A DNA stretch of 64,000 nucleotides from Atlantibacter hermannii. GTDB lineage: Bacteria > Pseudomonadota > Gammaproteobacteria > Enterobacterales > Enterobacteriaceae. Below are positions 1 to 13,417 of the stretch, piece by piece. The DNA is taken from assembly GCF_009907385.1 (NCBI RefSeq), contig NZ_JAAATR010000042.1:293498-357497 (forward strand). Reading direction: 5' to 3'. The position numbers were made by a program, and so were the translations under genes. The first letter of the stretch is position 1. Every line of letters starts with the position of its first letter. The notes beneath the pieces are model-generated. The model searched no databases and was not told the origin of the DNA. It saw only the letters and a program-made list of their open reading frames with translations.

Positions 1-570
1 CAGCTCTACGCATTGTGATGTCGGGTTCGACGGGAAGCCGAGGATCATCATTTTCGGTTTCGGATAGCTTTCACGAATGGCGCGTTCCAGTTCGTTAAAG
101 AAGTCGACGCCCTCCACTAACGGCACCGAGCGCACCTGCGCGCCGGCAATCACCGCGCCGTAAATGTGGATAGGGTAACTGGGGTTCGGCACCAGCACCG
201 TATCGCCGTGATCCAGCGTCGCCAGCATCAAATGCGCCAGTCCCTCTTTGGAACCGATCGTCACGATGGCTTCGCTTTCCGGGTCAATATCTACCTGATA
301 GCGATCCTGATACCAGCGAGAAATCGCCCGGCGCAAACGCGGGATGCCGCGCGAGGTGGAATAACCGTGCGTATCGGGGCGCTGGGCCACGGTGCAGAGT
401 TTCTCGACAATATGCGGCGGGGTCGCGCCATCGGGGTTGCCCATACTGAAATCGATAATATCTTCGCCGCGCCGACGCGCAGCCATTTTCAGTTCAGCGG
501 TGATGTTAAAAACGTACGGGGGAAGACGATCGATACGCGCAAAACGGCGTTTGGGACTGAAGTCAGCCAT
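1..570 (-). CDS. alaC: Glutamate-pyruvate aminotransferase AlaC (N-terminal part, cut by window edge)
   Basis: Class I/II PLP-dependent aminotransferase that makes alanine from pyruvate and glutamate in the cytoplasm. About 190 of roughly 410 residues are visible, starting MADFSPKRRFARIDRLPPYV and continuing with the family segments DFSMGNPDG, HGYSTSRGIPRLR and VTIGSKEGLAHL, which form part of the substrate and cofactor pocket. The PLP lysine lies in the half outside the window. The ATG at 568-570 matches the E. coli start. It is divergent from ybiU and adjoins pyrS/pyrR, as alaC adjoins ypdAB in E. coli. Confidence 0.93.
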   Translation of the reverse strand, partial: MADFSPKRRFARIDRLPPYVFNITAELKMAARRRGEDIIDFSMGNPDGATPPHIVEKLCTVAQRPDTHGYSTSRGIPRLRRAISRWYQDRYQVDIDPESEAIVTIGSKEGLAHLMLATLDHGDTVLVPNPSYPIHIYGAVIAGAQVRSVPLVEGVDFFNELERAIRESYPKPKMMILGFPSNPTSQCVEL

Positions 571-813
571 AGATTCCTCGAAGTTACGTAAGCGCCCGGA
601 CCGTCCGAGCGACGCTGCCACTGATGTGGCCTGTAAAGAAAATAGCCTGAAAAATTTTGTTCTGTCGAGAGGCTTTAAAAAAAATAATTGCGGAGGAAAA
701 AACCGGAAACTTCATTTGAAACTAATCCCTGTTTTATTCGATTATCAGGCTATATATTAACTCTGTCGCAACAAAACAATAACCATCAATTCTCTTCAGC
801 CGGAGTTAACATC

Positions 814-2052
814 ATGCCCCTACACATTGACGATCTCCCCACCGCTATTCGCGAGATAAAACAGCAACTTCGTCGCGATCTTCCGCACTATCAGCAGATA
901 TTCCAGGAACTGGAGGCCGATATTTCACGCCAGATCGACGCGATCCGCGCAGAACAGGCGCGTGGTGAAAACCCGGTACCGCAGATCCATGCCGATGACA
1001 TTCTCGCTGGCCGCATTTCCGATCGGCAGAAAGCGCTTGTCCGCCAGCGCGGTTGCTGCGTGATTAAAGGCGTGTTCGCGGAACAGACCGCCCGCGCCTG
1101 GAATGATGAAGTCGGCAACTATCTGGAACGCAACAACTTTGTCGAGAAGCTAAAGAACGCGGCGGAAGACAACTATTTCGGCACCCTTGCCGACAGTAAG
1201 CCGCAGATTTACGGCATCTACTGGTCGAAGCCGCAGGTGGAGGCCCGTCAGGACGCGCGTATGAAAGCGGCGCAGGTGTTTCTCAATAATCTCTGGCAGA
1301 CCGAAAGCCACGGCAAACAGCATTTCGACCCGAACCGGGTAGTGAGCTATGCCGATCGCACCCGTCGTCGTCCGCCGCGCTCCGGCTCGTTAGGTCTCTC
1401 TCCGCACGTGGACGGCGGTTCGGTAGAGCGCTGGCTGGATGAGAATTTCCGTCACGTTTACCGTCACGTATTCAGCGGCGAGTGGCAGCGCTACAATCCG
1501 TTTGATGCCGAAGGCCGTACAGAAGCGCGTGAAATCCCCTCCCCCGCGGTGTGCTCGATGTTCCGCACCTTCCAGGGCTGGACCGCGCTCTCCGAGCAGC
1601 GCAAGCACGCCGGCACCTTAACCCTGCTGCCGGTGGCCAACGCCATGGCGTATATTTTACTGCGCGCCTTGCAGGACGACGTACTGGACGATTCGCTGTG
1701 CGAAGCGAAACCAGGCCGGGCGCTTTCCATTAACCAAACCTGGCATCCCCTTTTATTAACCGGGATATCCTCAATTCCTGATATGGAGCCGGGCGACACG
1801 GTTTTCTGGCACTGCGATGTGATCCATGCGGTGGAAAACGAGCATAACGGCGAGTTCGACAGCAACGTGATGTATATCGCCGCCGCGCCGTGGTGCGAGA
1901 AAAACGCCGCCTATCTGAAGCGTCAGTGGCCGGCATTTGTGGAAGGTAGATCGCCGCCGGACTTTGCCGCCGACGATTTTGAGGTCGATTTCGATGGCCG
2001 CGCCACCGAAGCCGATCTCACCCCGGCCGGTAAGGAACAGCTACAGGGCTAA
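814..2052 (+). CDS. ybiU: YbiU-like DUF1479 protein, putative non-haem iron dioxygenase
   Basis: 412 residues, about the length of E. coli YbiU (DUF1479). The family is thought to belong to the Fe(II)/2-oxoglutarate dioxygenase fold; the substrate is unknown. Segments consistent with this are [13 protein letters not shown] (His-x-Asp-like pair) and [15 protein letters not shown] (distal His). The ATG at 814 is preferred over the upstream in-frame start at 688, because the family begins near [12 protein letters not shown] and the preceding 42 residues look non-coding. In E. coli ybiU is elsewhere on the chromosome, so its place between alaC and pyrS differs from that genome. A hairpin follows the stop. 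Confidence 0.8.
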   Translation: MPLHIDDLPTAIREIKQQLRRDLPHYQQIFQELEADISRQIDAIRAEQARGENPVPQIHADDILAGRISDRQKALVRQRGCCVIKGVFAEQTARAWNDEVGNYLERNNFVEKLKNAAEDNYFGTLADSKPQIYGIYWSKPQVEARQDARMKAAQVFLNNLWQTESHGKQHFDPNRVVSYADRTRRRPPRSGSLGLSPHVDGGSVERWLDENFRHVYRHVFSGEWQRYNPFDAEGRTEAREIPSPAVCSMFRTFQGWTALSEQRKHAGTLTLLPVANAMAYILLRALQDDVLDDSLCEAKPGRALSINQTWHPLLLTGISSIPDMEPGDTVFWHCDVIHAVENEHNGEFDSNVMYIAAAPWCEKNAAYLKRQWPAFVEGRSPPDFAADDFEVDFDGRATEADLTPAGKEQLQG

Positions 2053-2065
2053 CCACTGATTGCCT

Positions 2066-2096
2066 CTGGCGTCTGTTCATCAGGCGCCAGGTTTTC
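2066..2096 (+). terminator. Putative intrinsic terminator after ybiU
   Basis: CTGGCG (2066-2071) and CGCCAG (2085-2090) form a six-pair stem followed by a short T run. It lies between the ybiU stop and pyrS, so pyrS probably has its own promoter or is reached by read-through. Confidence 0.5.
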
Positions 2097-2133
2097 TATC
2101 ATAGTCCCTCTGCTTGCCATCTGAGTTCCCTCC

Positions 2134-3831
2134 GTGCACGAAATTTTTAACATGCTTCTGGCGGTTTTTGACCGCGCCGCGCTGATGCTGATCTGCCTGT
2201 TCTTCCTGATCCGCATCCGGTTGTTCCGTGAACTGCTGCATAAAAGCGCCCATACGCCGCGTGAACTGCTGGCGGTCACCGCTATCTTTTCGATGTTTGC
2301 GCTGTTCAGCACCTGGTCCGGCGTCCCGGTTGAGGGGTCGCTGGTTAACGTGCGCATTATTGCGGTGATGGCAGGCGGCATCCTGTTCGGCCCGTGGGTG
2401 GGCATCATTACCGGCGCGATTGCGGGCGTGCACCGTTACCTGATCGATATCGGCGGTATTACCTCGATCCCCTGTTTGATCACCAGCATCATCGCCGGCT
2501 TTCTTTCCGGCTGGATCCACATGCGGGTGCCGAAAGCCCAGCGCTGGCGCGTTGGGATCGTCGGCGGCATGGTGTGCGAAACCCTGACGATGATCCTGGT
2601 CGTCGCATGGGCGCCCTCCACTGAGCTGGGCCTGGATATCGTGTCAAAAATCGGCATCCCGATGATATTAGGCACCGTGTCGATTGGCTTTATCGTTCTG
2701 CTGGTGCAGAGCGTAGAAGGGGAAAAAGAGGCCAGCGCCGCGCGCCAGGCCAAGCTGGCGCTGGATATCGCCAACAAAACCCTGCCGCTGTTCCGCCACG
2801 TTAACAGCGATGCGCTGCGCCAGGTGTGCCAGATTATCCGCCGCGACATCCATGCCGACGCGGTGGCCATCACCAATACCGACAATGTGCTGGCCTACGT
2901 GGGCGTGGGCGAACACAACTATCAGCAAAACGACGACGGCATCAGCCCCACGACCCGTCAGGCGATTAACGACGGGAAGATCATCATCAAAAACAATGAT
3001 GAAGCCCATCGTACCCCGGAAATACACTCGATGCTGGTGATCCCGCTGTGGGAGAAAGGCATCGTAACCGGCACCCTGAAGATTTATTACTGCCATGCGC
3101 ACCAGATCACCTCATCGCTCCAGGAGATGGCGGTGGGCCTGTCGCAGATCATCTCTACGCAGCTGGAAGTCTCACGCGCCGAGCAGCTGCGCGAGATGGC
3201 GGATAAAGCGGAGCTGCGCGCGTTGCAAAGCAAAATCAACCCGCATTTTCTGTTTAATGCGCTGAACGCGATTTCGTCATCTATCCGGCTTAATCCGGAC
3301 ACCGCGCGCCAGCTGATTTTCAATCTCTCGCGCTACCTGCGCTACAACATTGAATTAAAAGATGACGAGCTGATTGATATCAAAAAAGAGCTGTACCAGA
3401 TTAAAGATTACATCGCCATTGAGCAGGCGCGTTTCGGCGATAAGCTCACGGTGATTTACGACATTGATGAAGAGGTAAACTGCGTGGTGCCGAGCCTGCT
3501 GATCCAGCCGCTGGTGGAAAACGCCATCGTCCACGGCATCCAGCCCTGTAAGGGCAAAGGCGTGGTGACCATTAGCGTCACTGAGTCCGGCAGCCGGGTG
3601 CGTATCGCGGTGCGCGATACCGGGCACGGCATCGATCCTGACGTGGTGGCGCGGGTCGAGGCGGACGAGATGCCGGGCAATAAAATCGGCCTGCTGAACG
3701 TGCATCATCGGGTGAAACTGCTGTACGGCGAAGGGCTGCAAATCCGCCAGCTTACCCCCGGCACCGAAATCGCCTTCTACGTGCCCAACCAGCCGCTGGC
3801 GCGCCCTGCCGTCGCCGCGCAATTTTCCTGA
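2134..3831 (+). CDS. pyrS: Pyruvate-responsive sensor histidine kinase PyrS (YpdA)
   Basis: LytS-type membrane sensor kinase of the PyrSR (YpdAB) two-component system, which responds to external pyruvate in E. coli. It has 565 residues, as in E. coli. The order is a 5TM-LytS receptor domain (about residues 1-190, strongly hydrophobic), a GAF-like domain (about 210-340), then a kinase with the phospho-acceptor His in [13 protein letters not shown]. The ATP-binding segments are [13 protein letters not shown] and DTGHGI. The start is GTG at 2134, agreeing with the E. coli N-terminus [17 protein letters not shown]. pyrR begins 10 bases after the stop, so the two are probably co-transcribed. Confidence 0.93.
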   Translation: MHEIFNMLLAVFDRAALMLICLFFLIRIRLFRELLHKSAHTPRELLAVTAIFSMFALFSTWSGVPVEGSLVNVRIIAVMAGGILFGPWVGIITGAIAGVHRYLIDIGGITSIPCLITSIIAGFLSGWIHMRVPKAQRWRVGIVGGMVCETLTMILVVAWAPSTELGLDIVSKIGIPMILGTVSIGFIVLLVQSVEGEKEASAARQAKLALDIANKTLPLFRHVNSDALRQVCQIIRRDIHADAVAITNTDNVLAYVGVGEHNYQQNDDGISPTTRQAINDGKIIIKNNDEAHRTPEIHSMLVIPLWEKGIVTGTLKIYYCHAHQITSSLQEMAVGLSQIISTQLEVSRAEQLREMADKAELRALQSKINPHFLFNALNAISSSIRLNPDTARQLIFNLSRYLRYNIELKDDELIDIKKELYQIKDYIAIEQARFGDKLTVIYDIDEEVNCVVPSLLIQPLVENAIVHGIQPCKGKGVVTISVTESGSRVRIAVRDTGHGIDPDVVARVEADEMPGNKIGLLNVHHRVKLLYGEGLQIRQLTPGTEIAFYVPNQPLARPAVAAQFS

Positions 3832-3840
3832 GGAGGAGCG

Positions 3841-4572
3841 ATGAAAGCGATCATCGTGGAAGATGAAATCCTGGCCCAACAGGAACTGAGCTGGCTGATT
3901 AATCATCACAGCAAAATCGAGATTGTCGGCACCTTCGACGACGGTCTGGACGTGCTGAAGTATCTCCAGCACCACACCGTTGACGCCATTTTTCTTGATA
4001 TCAACATTCCATCGCTGGACGGCGTGCTGCTGGCGCAAAATATCAGTAAGTTCGCCAATAAACCGTTCATCGTGTTTATTACCGCGTGGAAAGAGCATGC
4101 CGTGGAGGCGTTTGAACTGGAGGCGTTTGACTACATTCTCAAACCCTGGCAGGAGTCGCGCATCATCAGTATGCTGCAAAAGCTGGAGGCCGCCGGTCAG
4201 CAGCAGGCCAGCCCGCACAGCGCTGCGCCGACCAGCCGGGAAAACGCCACCATCAATTTGATCAAAGACGAGCGGATCATCGTCACCGACATCAACGACA
4301 TCTACTATGCCGAAGCCCACGAAAAAATGACCTTCGTGTATACCAAACGCGAGGCCTACGTGATGCCGATGAATATCACCGAGTTTTTCAGCCGGTTGCC
4401 GGAGGGGCATTTCTTCCGCTGCCACCGCTCGTACTGCGTGAATCTCAATAAAATCCGCGAGATAGAGCCGTGGTTTAACAATACTTACATTCTGCGGCTG
4501 CGGGATCTGGATTTCCAGGTACCGGTCAGCCGCAGCCGGGTAAAAGAGTTTCGCCAGTTAATGCGGCTGTAA
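3841..4572 (+). CDS. pyrR: Response regulator PyrR (YpdB), LytTR family
   Basis: 243 residues. The N-terminal receiver has acidic residues in IVEDE, the phospho-acceptor Asp in AIFLDINIPSLDG and the Lys in FDYILKPW. The C-terminal LytTR DNA-binding domain runs from about residue 140 (IKDERIIVTDINDIYYAEAH to the end). It follows pyrS by 10 bases with a GAGGAG ribosome-binding site. In E. coli this regulator activates the transporter gene yhjX, which is not in this window. The ypdC-fry cluster that follows in E. coli is missing, and glk is the next gene, convergent. Confidence 0.93.
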   Translation: MKAIIVEDEILAQQELSWLINHHSKIEIVGTFDDGLDVLKYLQHHTVDAIFLDINIPSLDGVLLAQNISKFANKPFIVFITAWKEHAVEAFELEAFDYILKPWQESRIISMLQKLEAAGQQQASPHSAAPTSRENATINLIKDERIIVTDINDIYYAEAHEKMTFVYTKREAYVMPMNITEFFSRLPEGHFFRCHRSYCVNLNKIREIEPWFNNTYILRLRDLDFQVPVSRSRVKEFRQLMRL

Positions 4573-4597
4573 AAAAAGCGCCTTGCGGCGCTTTTTG
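4571..4597. terminator. Bidirectional terminator between pyrR and glk
   Basis: The stem GCGCC-TTGC-GGCGC is flanked by an A run on the left and a T run on the right, so it can serve both convergent genes. It overlaps the last bases of the pyrR stop. Confidence 0.8.
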
Positions 4598-5563
4598 TCA
4601 GAGAACCTGTCCGAGGATCTGGCGTAAATGCGCGCCAGCGCCCAGCAGGCCAGGCTGATCGTGGACGATCAGATACACCGGAATATCCTGCACGTAAGCC
4701 CTGAAACGGCCTTTGTCTTCAAAACCGCCGCGGAAGCCCGACGCGCGGAAGAAATCCAGGAAGCGCGGCACAATCCCACCGGCGATGTAAACGCCGCCGA
4801 AGGTCGCCAGGTTCAGCGCCAGGTTGCCGCCGAAGCGCCCCATAATCACGCAAAACAGCGACAGCGCGCGACGGCAGTCGATGCAGGCATCGTCGAGCGC
4901 CCGCTCAGTAACATCCTTCGGCTGGAGATTTTCCGGCAACCGGCCATCGGCTTTCACAATCGCGCGATAGAGATTCACCAGACCCGGCCCGGACAATACG
5001 CGTTCGGCTGAAACGTGGCCGATTTCCGCGCGTAATTCTTCAAGAATAATGCCCTCTTCTTCGCTGTTGGGCGCGAAGTCCACATGGCCGCCTTCGCCCG
5101 GCAGGCTGATCCAGCGCTTATCGACATGCACCAGATGCGACACGCCAAGGCCAGTGCCCGCGCCATAAACGGCAATAGGTTTGCCTTCTACCGGCTCGCC
5201 GCCGCCGAACTGGATCAGGTGATCTTTTTTCAGCATCGGGATCGCCATGGAAACGGCGGTGAAATCATTGATGATTTCCAGATGATCGAAGCCGAGGTTG
5301 TTGCGCATCTCTTCGGTAGAAAACGCCCAGGTATGGTTAGTCATCGCCACCCAGTCGCCGGTGATGGGGCAAGCAATGGCGATGCAGCCTTCGGTAACCG
5401 TTGCGTCATGCTCGGTCAGATAGACCCGTACCACCGCTTCAAGCGTGGGGTAATCCAGCCCGGAATAGGTTTTTGCGCGCTCGATGGCGCCGGTTTCAAG
5501 GTTACAGAGCGCTAAGCGTGCGTTGGTGCCGCCTACATCTCCCACCAATGCAAATTTGGTCAT
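4598..5563 (-). CDS. glk: Glucokinase
   Basis: ATP-dependent phosphorylation of cytoplasmic glucose to glucose 6-phosphate. The 321 residues match E. coli Glk in length and sequence, beginning [20 protein letters not shown] with the phosphate-binding DVGGTNARL motif. GTGLGVSHL and [11 protein letters not shown] (catalytic and substrate segment) follow, then GGIVPRF near the C-terminus. It is divergent from yfeO and convergent with pyrR, as in E. coli apart from the lost fry genes. Confidence 0.95.
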   Translation of the reverse strand: MTKFALVGDVGGTNARLALCNLETGAIERAKTYSGLDYPTLEAVVRVYLTEHDATVTEGCIAIACPITGDWVAMTNHTWAFSTEEMRNNLGFDHLEIINDFTAVSMAIPMLKKDHLIQFGGGEPVEGKPIAVYGAGTGLGVSHLVHVDKRWISLPGEGGHVDFAPNSEEEGIILEELRAEIGHVSAERVLSGPGLVNLYRAIVKADGRLPENLQPKDVTERALDDACIDCRRALSLFCVIMGRFGGNLALNLATFGGVYIAGGIVPRFLDFFRASGFRGGFEDKGRFRAYVQDIPVYLIVHDQPGLLGAGAHLRQILGQVL

Positions 5564-5767
5564 TATTCAACAGCTCCGCTAAAGTCAAAATAAGTCTTCG
5601 GCACACTCTAAATACAAGGCATCATCACCACAATGTCCTTTATGCTGATGACCTGGGATTATTGAGGCGTGTCACAGATTACGTTTACCGTTTCAGCACC
5701 TTTGCAATCAGCACAGTAATCTGATGGTCATTAAAGCGCCAGCCTTTTCATTCATAAGGATTATCCG

Positions 5768-8694
<2,927 letters not shown>

Positions 8695-8793
8695 TTAAGG
8701 AACTGCGATCCCTGTCCAGGTATCCGATCGAAAAGTGCGTGGCACGCGAGATTTACAGCGCGATGCGGTGTAGGGTGCAAAGGCGCTAATTTT

Positions 8794-8809
8794 GTGTAAA
8801 CGTATACAC
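8794..8809. promoter_or_regulatory. Candidate operator palindrome between ipdC and the aldo-keto reductase
   Basis: GTGTA-N6-TACAC is a perfect inverted repeat in the divergent promoter region. TyrR regulates ipdC in some Enterobacter, but the spacing here does not fit the TGTAAA-N6-TTTACA box, so the factor is unknown. Confidence 0.3.
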
Positions 8810-8842
8810 GCAGAAAATTTCCTTACTGATGAGGCTACACGC

Positions 8843-9832
8843 ATGGTTTATCAGGCAGATCCCGCACGCTATCAAACGATGGAATTTCGCCGCTGCGGAC
8901 GAAGCGGGCTAAAACTTCCCGCCGTTTCTCTGGGGCTTTGGCATAACTTTGGCGACGCCACGCTGGTGGATAACAGCCGCCAGCTGTTGCGCCGGGCGTT
9001 TGACCTTGGCATCACCCATTTTGATCTCGCCAATAACTACGGGCCGCCGCCGGGTTCCGCCGAACACAATTTCGGGCGAATTTTTAAACAAGACTTTCTG
9101 CCTTATCGCGATGAGCTGATTATCTCCAGCAAAGCGGGCTACACCATGTGGGACGGGCCTTATGGCGACTGGGGTTCGCGCAAGTATCTGATAGCCAGCC
9201 TCGACCAGAGCCTGAAGCGCATGGGGCTGGACTACGTGGATATCTTCTATCATCACCGCCCGGACCCGGAAACGCCGCTTCAGGAAACCCTGCGCGCACT
9301 GGATCATCTTGTGCGTCAGGGAAAAGCGCTGTACGTGGGGCTGTCGAACTACCCCGCCGCACTGGCGCGTGAGGCGATTGATATCCTCAACGATCTCGGC
9401 ACGCCATGCTTAATCCACCAGCCGAAATACTCCATGTTTGAGCGCTGGGTGGAAGCGGAATTACTGGACGTGTTGCAGGAAAAAGGCGTCGGCAGCATCG
9501 CGTTTTCACCGCTGGCGGGCGGGCAGTTGACCGACCGCTACCTGAACGGCATTCCGTCAGATTCGCGTGCCGCCAGCGGCAGCCGTTTCCTGAATCCGGA
9601 TCAGCTTACCGACGAGAAACTGGCGAAGGTGCGTAAGCTAAATGAACTGGCGCAGCAGCGCGGTCAGAAGCTGTCGCAAATGGCGCTGGCCTGGGTATTA
9701 CGTGACGATAAAGTTACATCGGTGTTAATCGGCGCCAGTAAAACCAGCCAGATTGAGGATGCCGTAGGGATGCTGGCAAACCGCCAGTTTAGCGCTGAAG
9801 AGTGCGCGGCGATTGACGCCATCCTGTCCTGA
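8843..9832 (+). CDS. Aldo-keto reductase of the YghZ (glyceraldehyde 3-phosphate reductase) group
   Basis: 329 residues; an NADPH-dependent aldo-keto reductase closely similar to E. coli YghZ (Gpr), which reduces L-glyceraldehyde 3-phosphate and methylglyoxal. Catalytic tetrad visible: Asp and Tyr in THFDLANNYGPPPG, Lys in IISSKAGYTMWDG and His in IFYHHRPDPETPL. The cofactor segment IGASKTSQIEDAV is near the C-terminus. The ATG at 8843 is chosen over 8792 because the family starts MVxxAxPxRY. It is divergent from ipdC; an indole-3-acetaldehyde reductase role is possible by position only. Confidence 0.85.
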   Translation: MVYQADPARYQTMEFRRCGRSGLKLPAVSLGLWHNFGDATLVDNSRQLLRRAFDLGITHFDLANNYGPPPGSAEHNFGRIFKQDFLPYRDELIISSKAGYTMWDGPYGDWGSRKYLIASLDQSLKRMGLDYVDIFYHHRPDPETPLQETLRALDHLVRQGKALYVGLSNYPAALAREAIDILNDLGTPCLIHQPKYSMFERWVEAELLDVLQEKGVGSIAFSPLAGGQLTDRYLNGIPSDSRAASGSRFLNPDQLTDEKLAKVRKLNELAQQRGQKLSQMALAWVLRDDKVTSVLIGASKTSQIEDAVGMLANRQFSAEECAAIDAILS

Positions 9833-9976
9833 CGGCAAATCAACGGGTAATGGGTCTTTTTAGCATTTTGTGCTATCTGAAATGAATTAGGAGTTGTGGC
9901 GAAGATGCGGGGCTTTACCACCCCGTAATATTGCTGTAACAGGCCGGCCACGGCCCCGATCGTGAAGGAGAAGACT

Positions 9977-10303
9977 ATGTTCAGGTCACTGTTGCTTGCA
10001 GCCGTTCTGTTGGCGGGTGCGCCAATGATGGCTACGGCAGGCGAAATCACCCTGTTACCCTCAATAAAATTACAAATTGGCGATCGTGATAATTACGGTA
10101 ACTACTGGGACGGCGGTCGCTGGCGCGATCGCGATTACTGGCACAGCCATTATGAGCGTCGCGGCGGCTACTGGCGTAAACACGATAATGGCTACCATCG
10201 CGGCTGGTATAAAGACCGCAACGCCTACGAGCGCGGCTACCGTGAAGGCTGGCGCGATCGGGATGACCATCGCGGGCGCGGTAAACATCATCATCGTCAT
10301 TAA
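9977..10303 (+). CDS. ypeC: YpeC, small exported DUF2502 protein
   Basis: 108 residues. A signal peptide ([22 protein letters not shown]) is followed by a mature part very rich in Arg, Asp, Tyr, Trp and His, ending in a His tail (KHHHRH). Function unknown; the exported, His-rich nature would suit metal or envelope binding, but that is inference. The ATG at 9977 has a GGAG site and matches E. coli YpeC. A terminator follows. Confidence 0.85.
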   Translation: MFRSLLLAAVLLAGAPMMATAGEITLLPSIKLQIGDRDNYGNYWDGGRWRDRDYWHSHYERRGGYWRKHDNGYHRGWYKDRNAYERGYREGWRDRDDHRGRGKHHHRH

Positions 10304-10312
10304 TGCATTTTC

Positions 10313-10338
10313 AAAAGGAGCTTTCGGGCTCCTTTTTT
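10313..10338 (+). terminator. Intrinsic terminator after ypeC
   Basis: AAAAGGAGC-TTTCG-GGCTCCTTTTTT: a GC stem with a T tail, 10 bases after the ypeC stop. Confidence 0.8.
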
Positions 10339-10490
10339 GATCGTCGGTTTATGTTCGTCAACCTCACACTGTGATCGCCCCTGCAATTTCTTACGGGCAA
10401 TTATTGCGCTCTGCTTCAGTCATTATTTGACCTTGAGAACACCTCCCCCAACCGTGTTTGATAATACGATGTCTTATCGGGGATATTGTC

Positions 10491-12050
10491 ATGAACGCGA
10501 ATTTTAAAAACGAAATACAGACGTTCGGCCGCTCGTTACTGTTACCTATCGCCGTATTAGCGCCGGTGGGAATGGTGATGGGCATCAGCAGCGCGCTGGG
10601 CCAAAATTACATGATTGAAAAACTGCCCTTCCTGGGGAATGCCGGTTTCAAGGCGGTGCTCTCTTCGCTGGGATTAATCAGCAGCGTGGTATTCCAGAAT
10701 ATCCCGTTGCTGTTCGCCATGGGCGTGGCGTACGGGATGTCAAAAAAAGAGAAAGGTATCGCGGTATTTGCCTCGGTCATCGCCTATTTAACGCTGTTAA
10801 TTTCCATGCACGTGCATCTGAAATTAACCGGACAGCTGGCGAAAGGCGATTTGGCCCTGGTCGGACAGGGCATGGTGCTCGGGGTGCAAACCTTAAAGAT
10901 TGAGGCCGTCGGCGGGATAATCGCCGGGCTGCTTGCCGCCAAAGTCACCGACCGCTATTACCGGCTGCAATTGCCGCTGGCGTTTGCGTTCTTTAGCGGC
11001 AAGAAATCGGTGGCGATATTAGCCATCGCCTTTGCGATCCCCGTCGGGCTCATTATTCCGTTTATCTGGGATCTGTTTACCGCCGGGATGAAAAGTATTT
11101 CCACCATTTTGATGGCACCCAATATCGGGGCCGGGATTTATATGACCCTTAACCGGTTATTGATTCCCTTCGGCCTGCATCATGTACTCAGTTCAACGGT
11201 GCGTTTCACTGAAGCAGGCGGTACTTATTTCATTGACGGGCAAACCTACGTCGGCATTTTACCTGCTATTAATAAAATCCTGTTCGAGCTGGGGCCGAAC
11301 CATCCGGCATGGGATCAATATATGCCGACGCTGACCAGCTATCTGGCCTCAACCCAAATGCTGACTACCCTGTTCCGCGTCCCGGCAATTGGCCTGGCGA
11401 TGTATCACATGGCCTACTTTAAGAATAAAAAGTTTGCCAAAGGGATGATCCTGACGGTAGTGCTGACCGCCGTGCTGGGGAATATTACCGAGCCGCTGGA
11501 ATTTTCGTTCCTGTTTATCGCGCCGAAGCTGTTTATCGTTTATGCCCTGCTGTGCGGCCTGATGGCGATACCGCTCCAGTTGCTGGATATTTCCGTTGGC
11601 TATATTCGCGGCACGATTTTCGACTTCGGTATTTTCGGCCTGATGTATGAACACACCCGCTGGCTGAACCTGATCCTGTTAGGCATCGCCAACTTCGTGG
11701 TGTTCTATTTCGTGTTCCGCTACGCCATCGGCAAATTCGATATTAAAACGCCGGGGCGCGAATCGGATATTGCCGACAGTACGCTGCTGAATAACAAAGA
11801 GTACGACAAAGTCGCCGAACTGGTGATTGAAGGGCTGGGCGGTAAAACCAATATCAAACGCGTAGAAAACTGTGTGTCGCGCCTGCGCATTGATTTAAAC
11901 GATCAGAAAAAACTCGATATGGGCATTCTCAAAGACGCCGGGTCGATGGGGACTTTTATCCCCTCCAGCAACCATATTCACGTGGTGTTCGGCCCACACG
12001 TCGAGTTTGTCCGTAACGCCGTTGACGACGCCTTAGCCGGTCACAAATAA
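10491..12050 (+). CDS. PTS permease EIIBC of the glucose/maltose family (substrate unknown)
   Basis: 519 residues. An N-terminal EIIC membrane domain (about 1-430, eight to ten hydrophobic stretches) includes the family segments PFGLHHVLSSTVRF and NITEPLEFSFLF, whose Glu is the usual sugar-site residue. A linker leads to a C-terminal EIIB domain with the phosphorylatable Cys in RVENCVSRLRIDL. No EIIA domain is present, so phosphate probably comes from EIIA-Glc (crr, 38.9 kb). It resembles MalX/PtsG/NagE proteins, but its neighbours argue against plain glucose. First gene of a three-gene operon; the lyase gene starts 11 bases after the stop. Confidence 0.88.
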   Translation: MNANFKNEIQTFGRSLLLPIAVLAPVGMVMGISSALGQNYMIEKLPFLGNAGFKAVLSSLGLISSVVFQNIPLLFAMGVAYGMSKKEKGIAVFASVIAYLTLLISMHVHLKLTGQLAKGDLALVGQGMVLGVQTLKIEAVGGIIAGLLAAKVTDRYYRLQLPLAFAFFSGKKSVAILAIAFAIPVGLIIPFIWDLFTAGMKSISTILMAPNIGAGIYMTLNRLLIPFGLHHVLSSTVRFTEAGGTYFIDGQTYVGILPAINKILFELGPNHPAWDQYMPTLTSYLASTQMLTTLFRVPAIGLAMYHMAYFKNKKFAKGMILTVVLTAVLGNITEPLEFSFLFIAPKLFIVYALLCGLMAIPLQLLDISVGYIRGTIFDFGIFGLMYEHTRWLNLILLGIANFVVFYFVFRYAIGKFDIKTPGRESDIADSTLLNNKEYDKVAELVIEGLGGKTNIKRVENCVSRLRIDLNDQKKLDMGILKDAGSMGTFIPSSNHIHVVFGPHVEFVRNAVDDALAGHK

Positions 12051-12061
12051 GAGGAAGCATA

Positions 12062-13417
12062 ATGCGAGCCCTGTACGATTCAAAAAGCAAAACCATTGAC
12101 GACCGCGGCATGAAAGCGCTGTTTAGCCAGGACGCGCGCGTCCAGTCCTGGCTGGACGTGGAGGCCGCGCTGGCGCTGGCTCAGGCGCAAGCGGGCATGA
12201 TCCCGGAGGCGGCGGCGCAAAACATTGCCGAAAACTGCCACCTTTCGCGCATCGATTTGCAGGAGATGGAGCGCCTGCTGCGGGAAATCGGCCACGGCTT
12301 TGTGCCGACCATCAAAGTGCTGGTCAAAGCCTGCTCGCCGGAAAGCGGCAAATACGTGCACTACGGCGTGACGACCCAAAACATTCAGCAGACCGCGCAG
12401 CTGCATCTGGCGTGGCAGTGCCAGCAAATCATCAATGGGTTTGTGGATGACATCCTGCGCAACCTGGCGCGCATGGCGGAACAGCATAAACATACGCTGA
12501 TGGCCGGACGCACCCACGGCAAGCACGCCCTGCCGATCACCTGGGGCTATAAAGTTGCGGTGTGGATCGATGAGCTGTTGAACAGCCGCGAGCGCATGAA
12601 GCAGGCGGAAAGCCGCGTATTTACCGTGATGATGGGCGGCGCGGTGGGGGCGTTTCACGCCACCGGCGAAACCGGACGCCAGGTGCAGGAGAGCGTAGCG
12701 CGGCATCTGGGGATGCATGCGATGCGGGTGCCGTCGCGCAGCGCCCAGGTGTACCGCACCGAGTTCATCAGCAACCTGTGTTTGTTGGCGACGACGCTGC
12801 AAAAAATGGCCGAAGAAGTGTATCTGACCTCGGGTGAAGAGTACGGCGAAGTCTCGGAAGCGTTTAAAAAAGGCACCGTCGGCAGCAGCACCATGCCGCA
12901 AAAAGTGAACCCGAAGCTGGCGAAAGGGATTATCGCCAACGCGCAAAAACTCTACTCGGTGCTGACGTCGTCGCTGTACGTCTGCCCGCGCCCGTTCGAG
13001 GCCGACAGCTCCGCTTATTTCATCTTCGACGCCAATTTACAGGAGAGCATGGAGCTGATGGCGGAAATCGTGATGCGCGCGGAAGAGTTAAGCCGTACGC
13101 TGGTGATCAATCCAGCGCGCATGAAGCAGAACGTCGGTATCACCCACGGGTTGATCAACAGCGAGAAAATCATGATGGCGCTGGTGGAACGGCTGGGCAA
13201 AGATCCGGCACACGAGCTGGTGTATGAAATGGCGATGCGCAGCACCCATGAAGGCATCGAATACGGGCAGGTGCTGCGCGAACAGCCGGTGATCCGCGCC
13301 AGTTTCAATGACGAAGAAATTGAAACGCTGCTCGATCCGGCCTGCTACACCGGGCTGTGCGCGCAGATCGCGCAGGAGATGGCGCAGCGGGTCAGGAGTG
13401 AAATCGATGACGATTAA
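12062..13417 (+). CDS. Fumarase/aspartase-superfamily lyase (adenylosuccinate lyase-like)
   Basis: 451 residues. Enzymes of this superfamily release fumarate (or a related acid) by beta-elimination from succinyl-type substrates. The signature loop GTVGSSTMPQKVNP, with the catalytic Ser, and the TLMAGRTHGKHALPITWG segment, with the His acid/base region, are both intact, so an active enzyme is expected. It is not housekeeping PurB, whose sequence and neighbours differ. Carried between a PTS permease and a NagA-like amidohydrolase (11-base overlap with the latter), it probably splits an imported sugar conjugate; the substrate is unknown. Confidence 0.85.
   Translation: MRALYDSKSKTIDDRGMKALFSQDARVQSWLDVEAALALAQAQAGMIPEAAAQNIAENCHLSRIDLQEMERLLREIGHGFVPTIKVLVKACSPESGKYVHYGVTTQNIQQTAQLHLAWQCQQIINGFVDDILRNLARMAEQHKHTLMAGRTHGKHALPITWGYKVAVWIDELLNSRERMKQAESRVFTVMMGGAVGAFHATGETGRQVQESVARHLGMHAMRVPSRSAQVYRTEFISNLCLLATTLQKMAEEVYLTSGEEYGEVSEAFKKGTVGSSTMPQKVNPKLAKGIIANAQKLYSVLTSSLYVCPRPFEADSSAYFIFDANLQESMELMAEIVMRAEELSRTLVINPARMKQNVGITHGLINSEKIMMALVERLGKDPAHELVYEMAMRSTHEGIEYGQVLREQPVIRASFNDEEIETLLDPACYTGLCAQIAQEMAQRVRSEIDDD

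Noticed and set aside
8700..8842. TyrR box upstream of ipdC
   Set aside because: TTTACA and TGTAAA half sites exist but in the wrong order and spacing for TGTAAA-N6-TTTACA.
12062..13417. purB (housekeeping adenylosuccinate lyase)
   Set aside because: Family signatures fit, but the operon context with a PTS permease and NagA-like enzyme, and the sequence outside the motifs, do not fit PurB.
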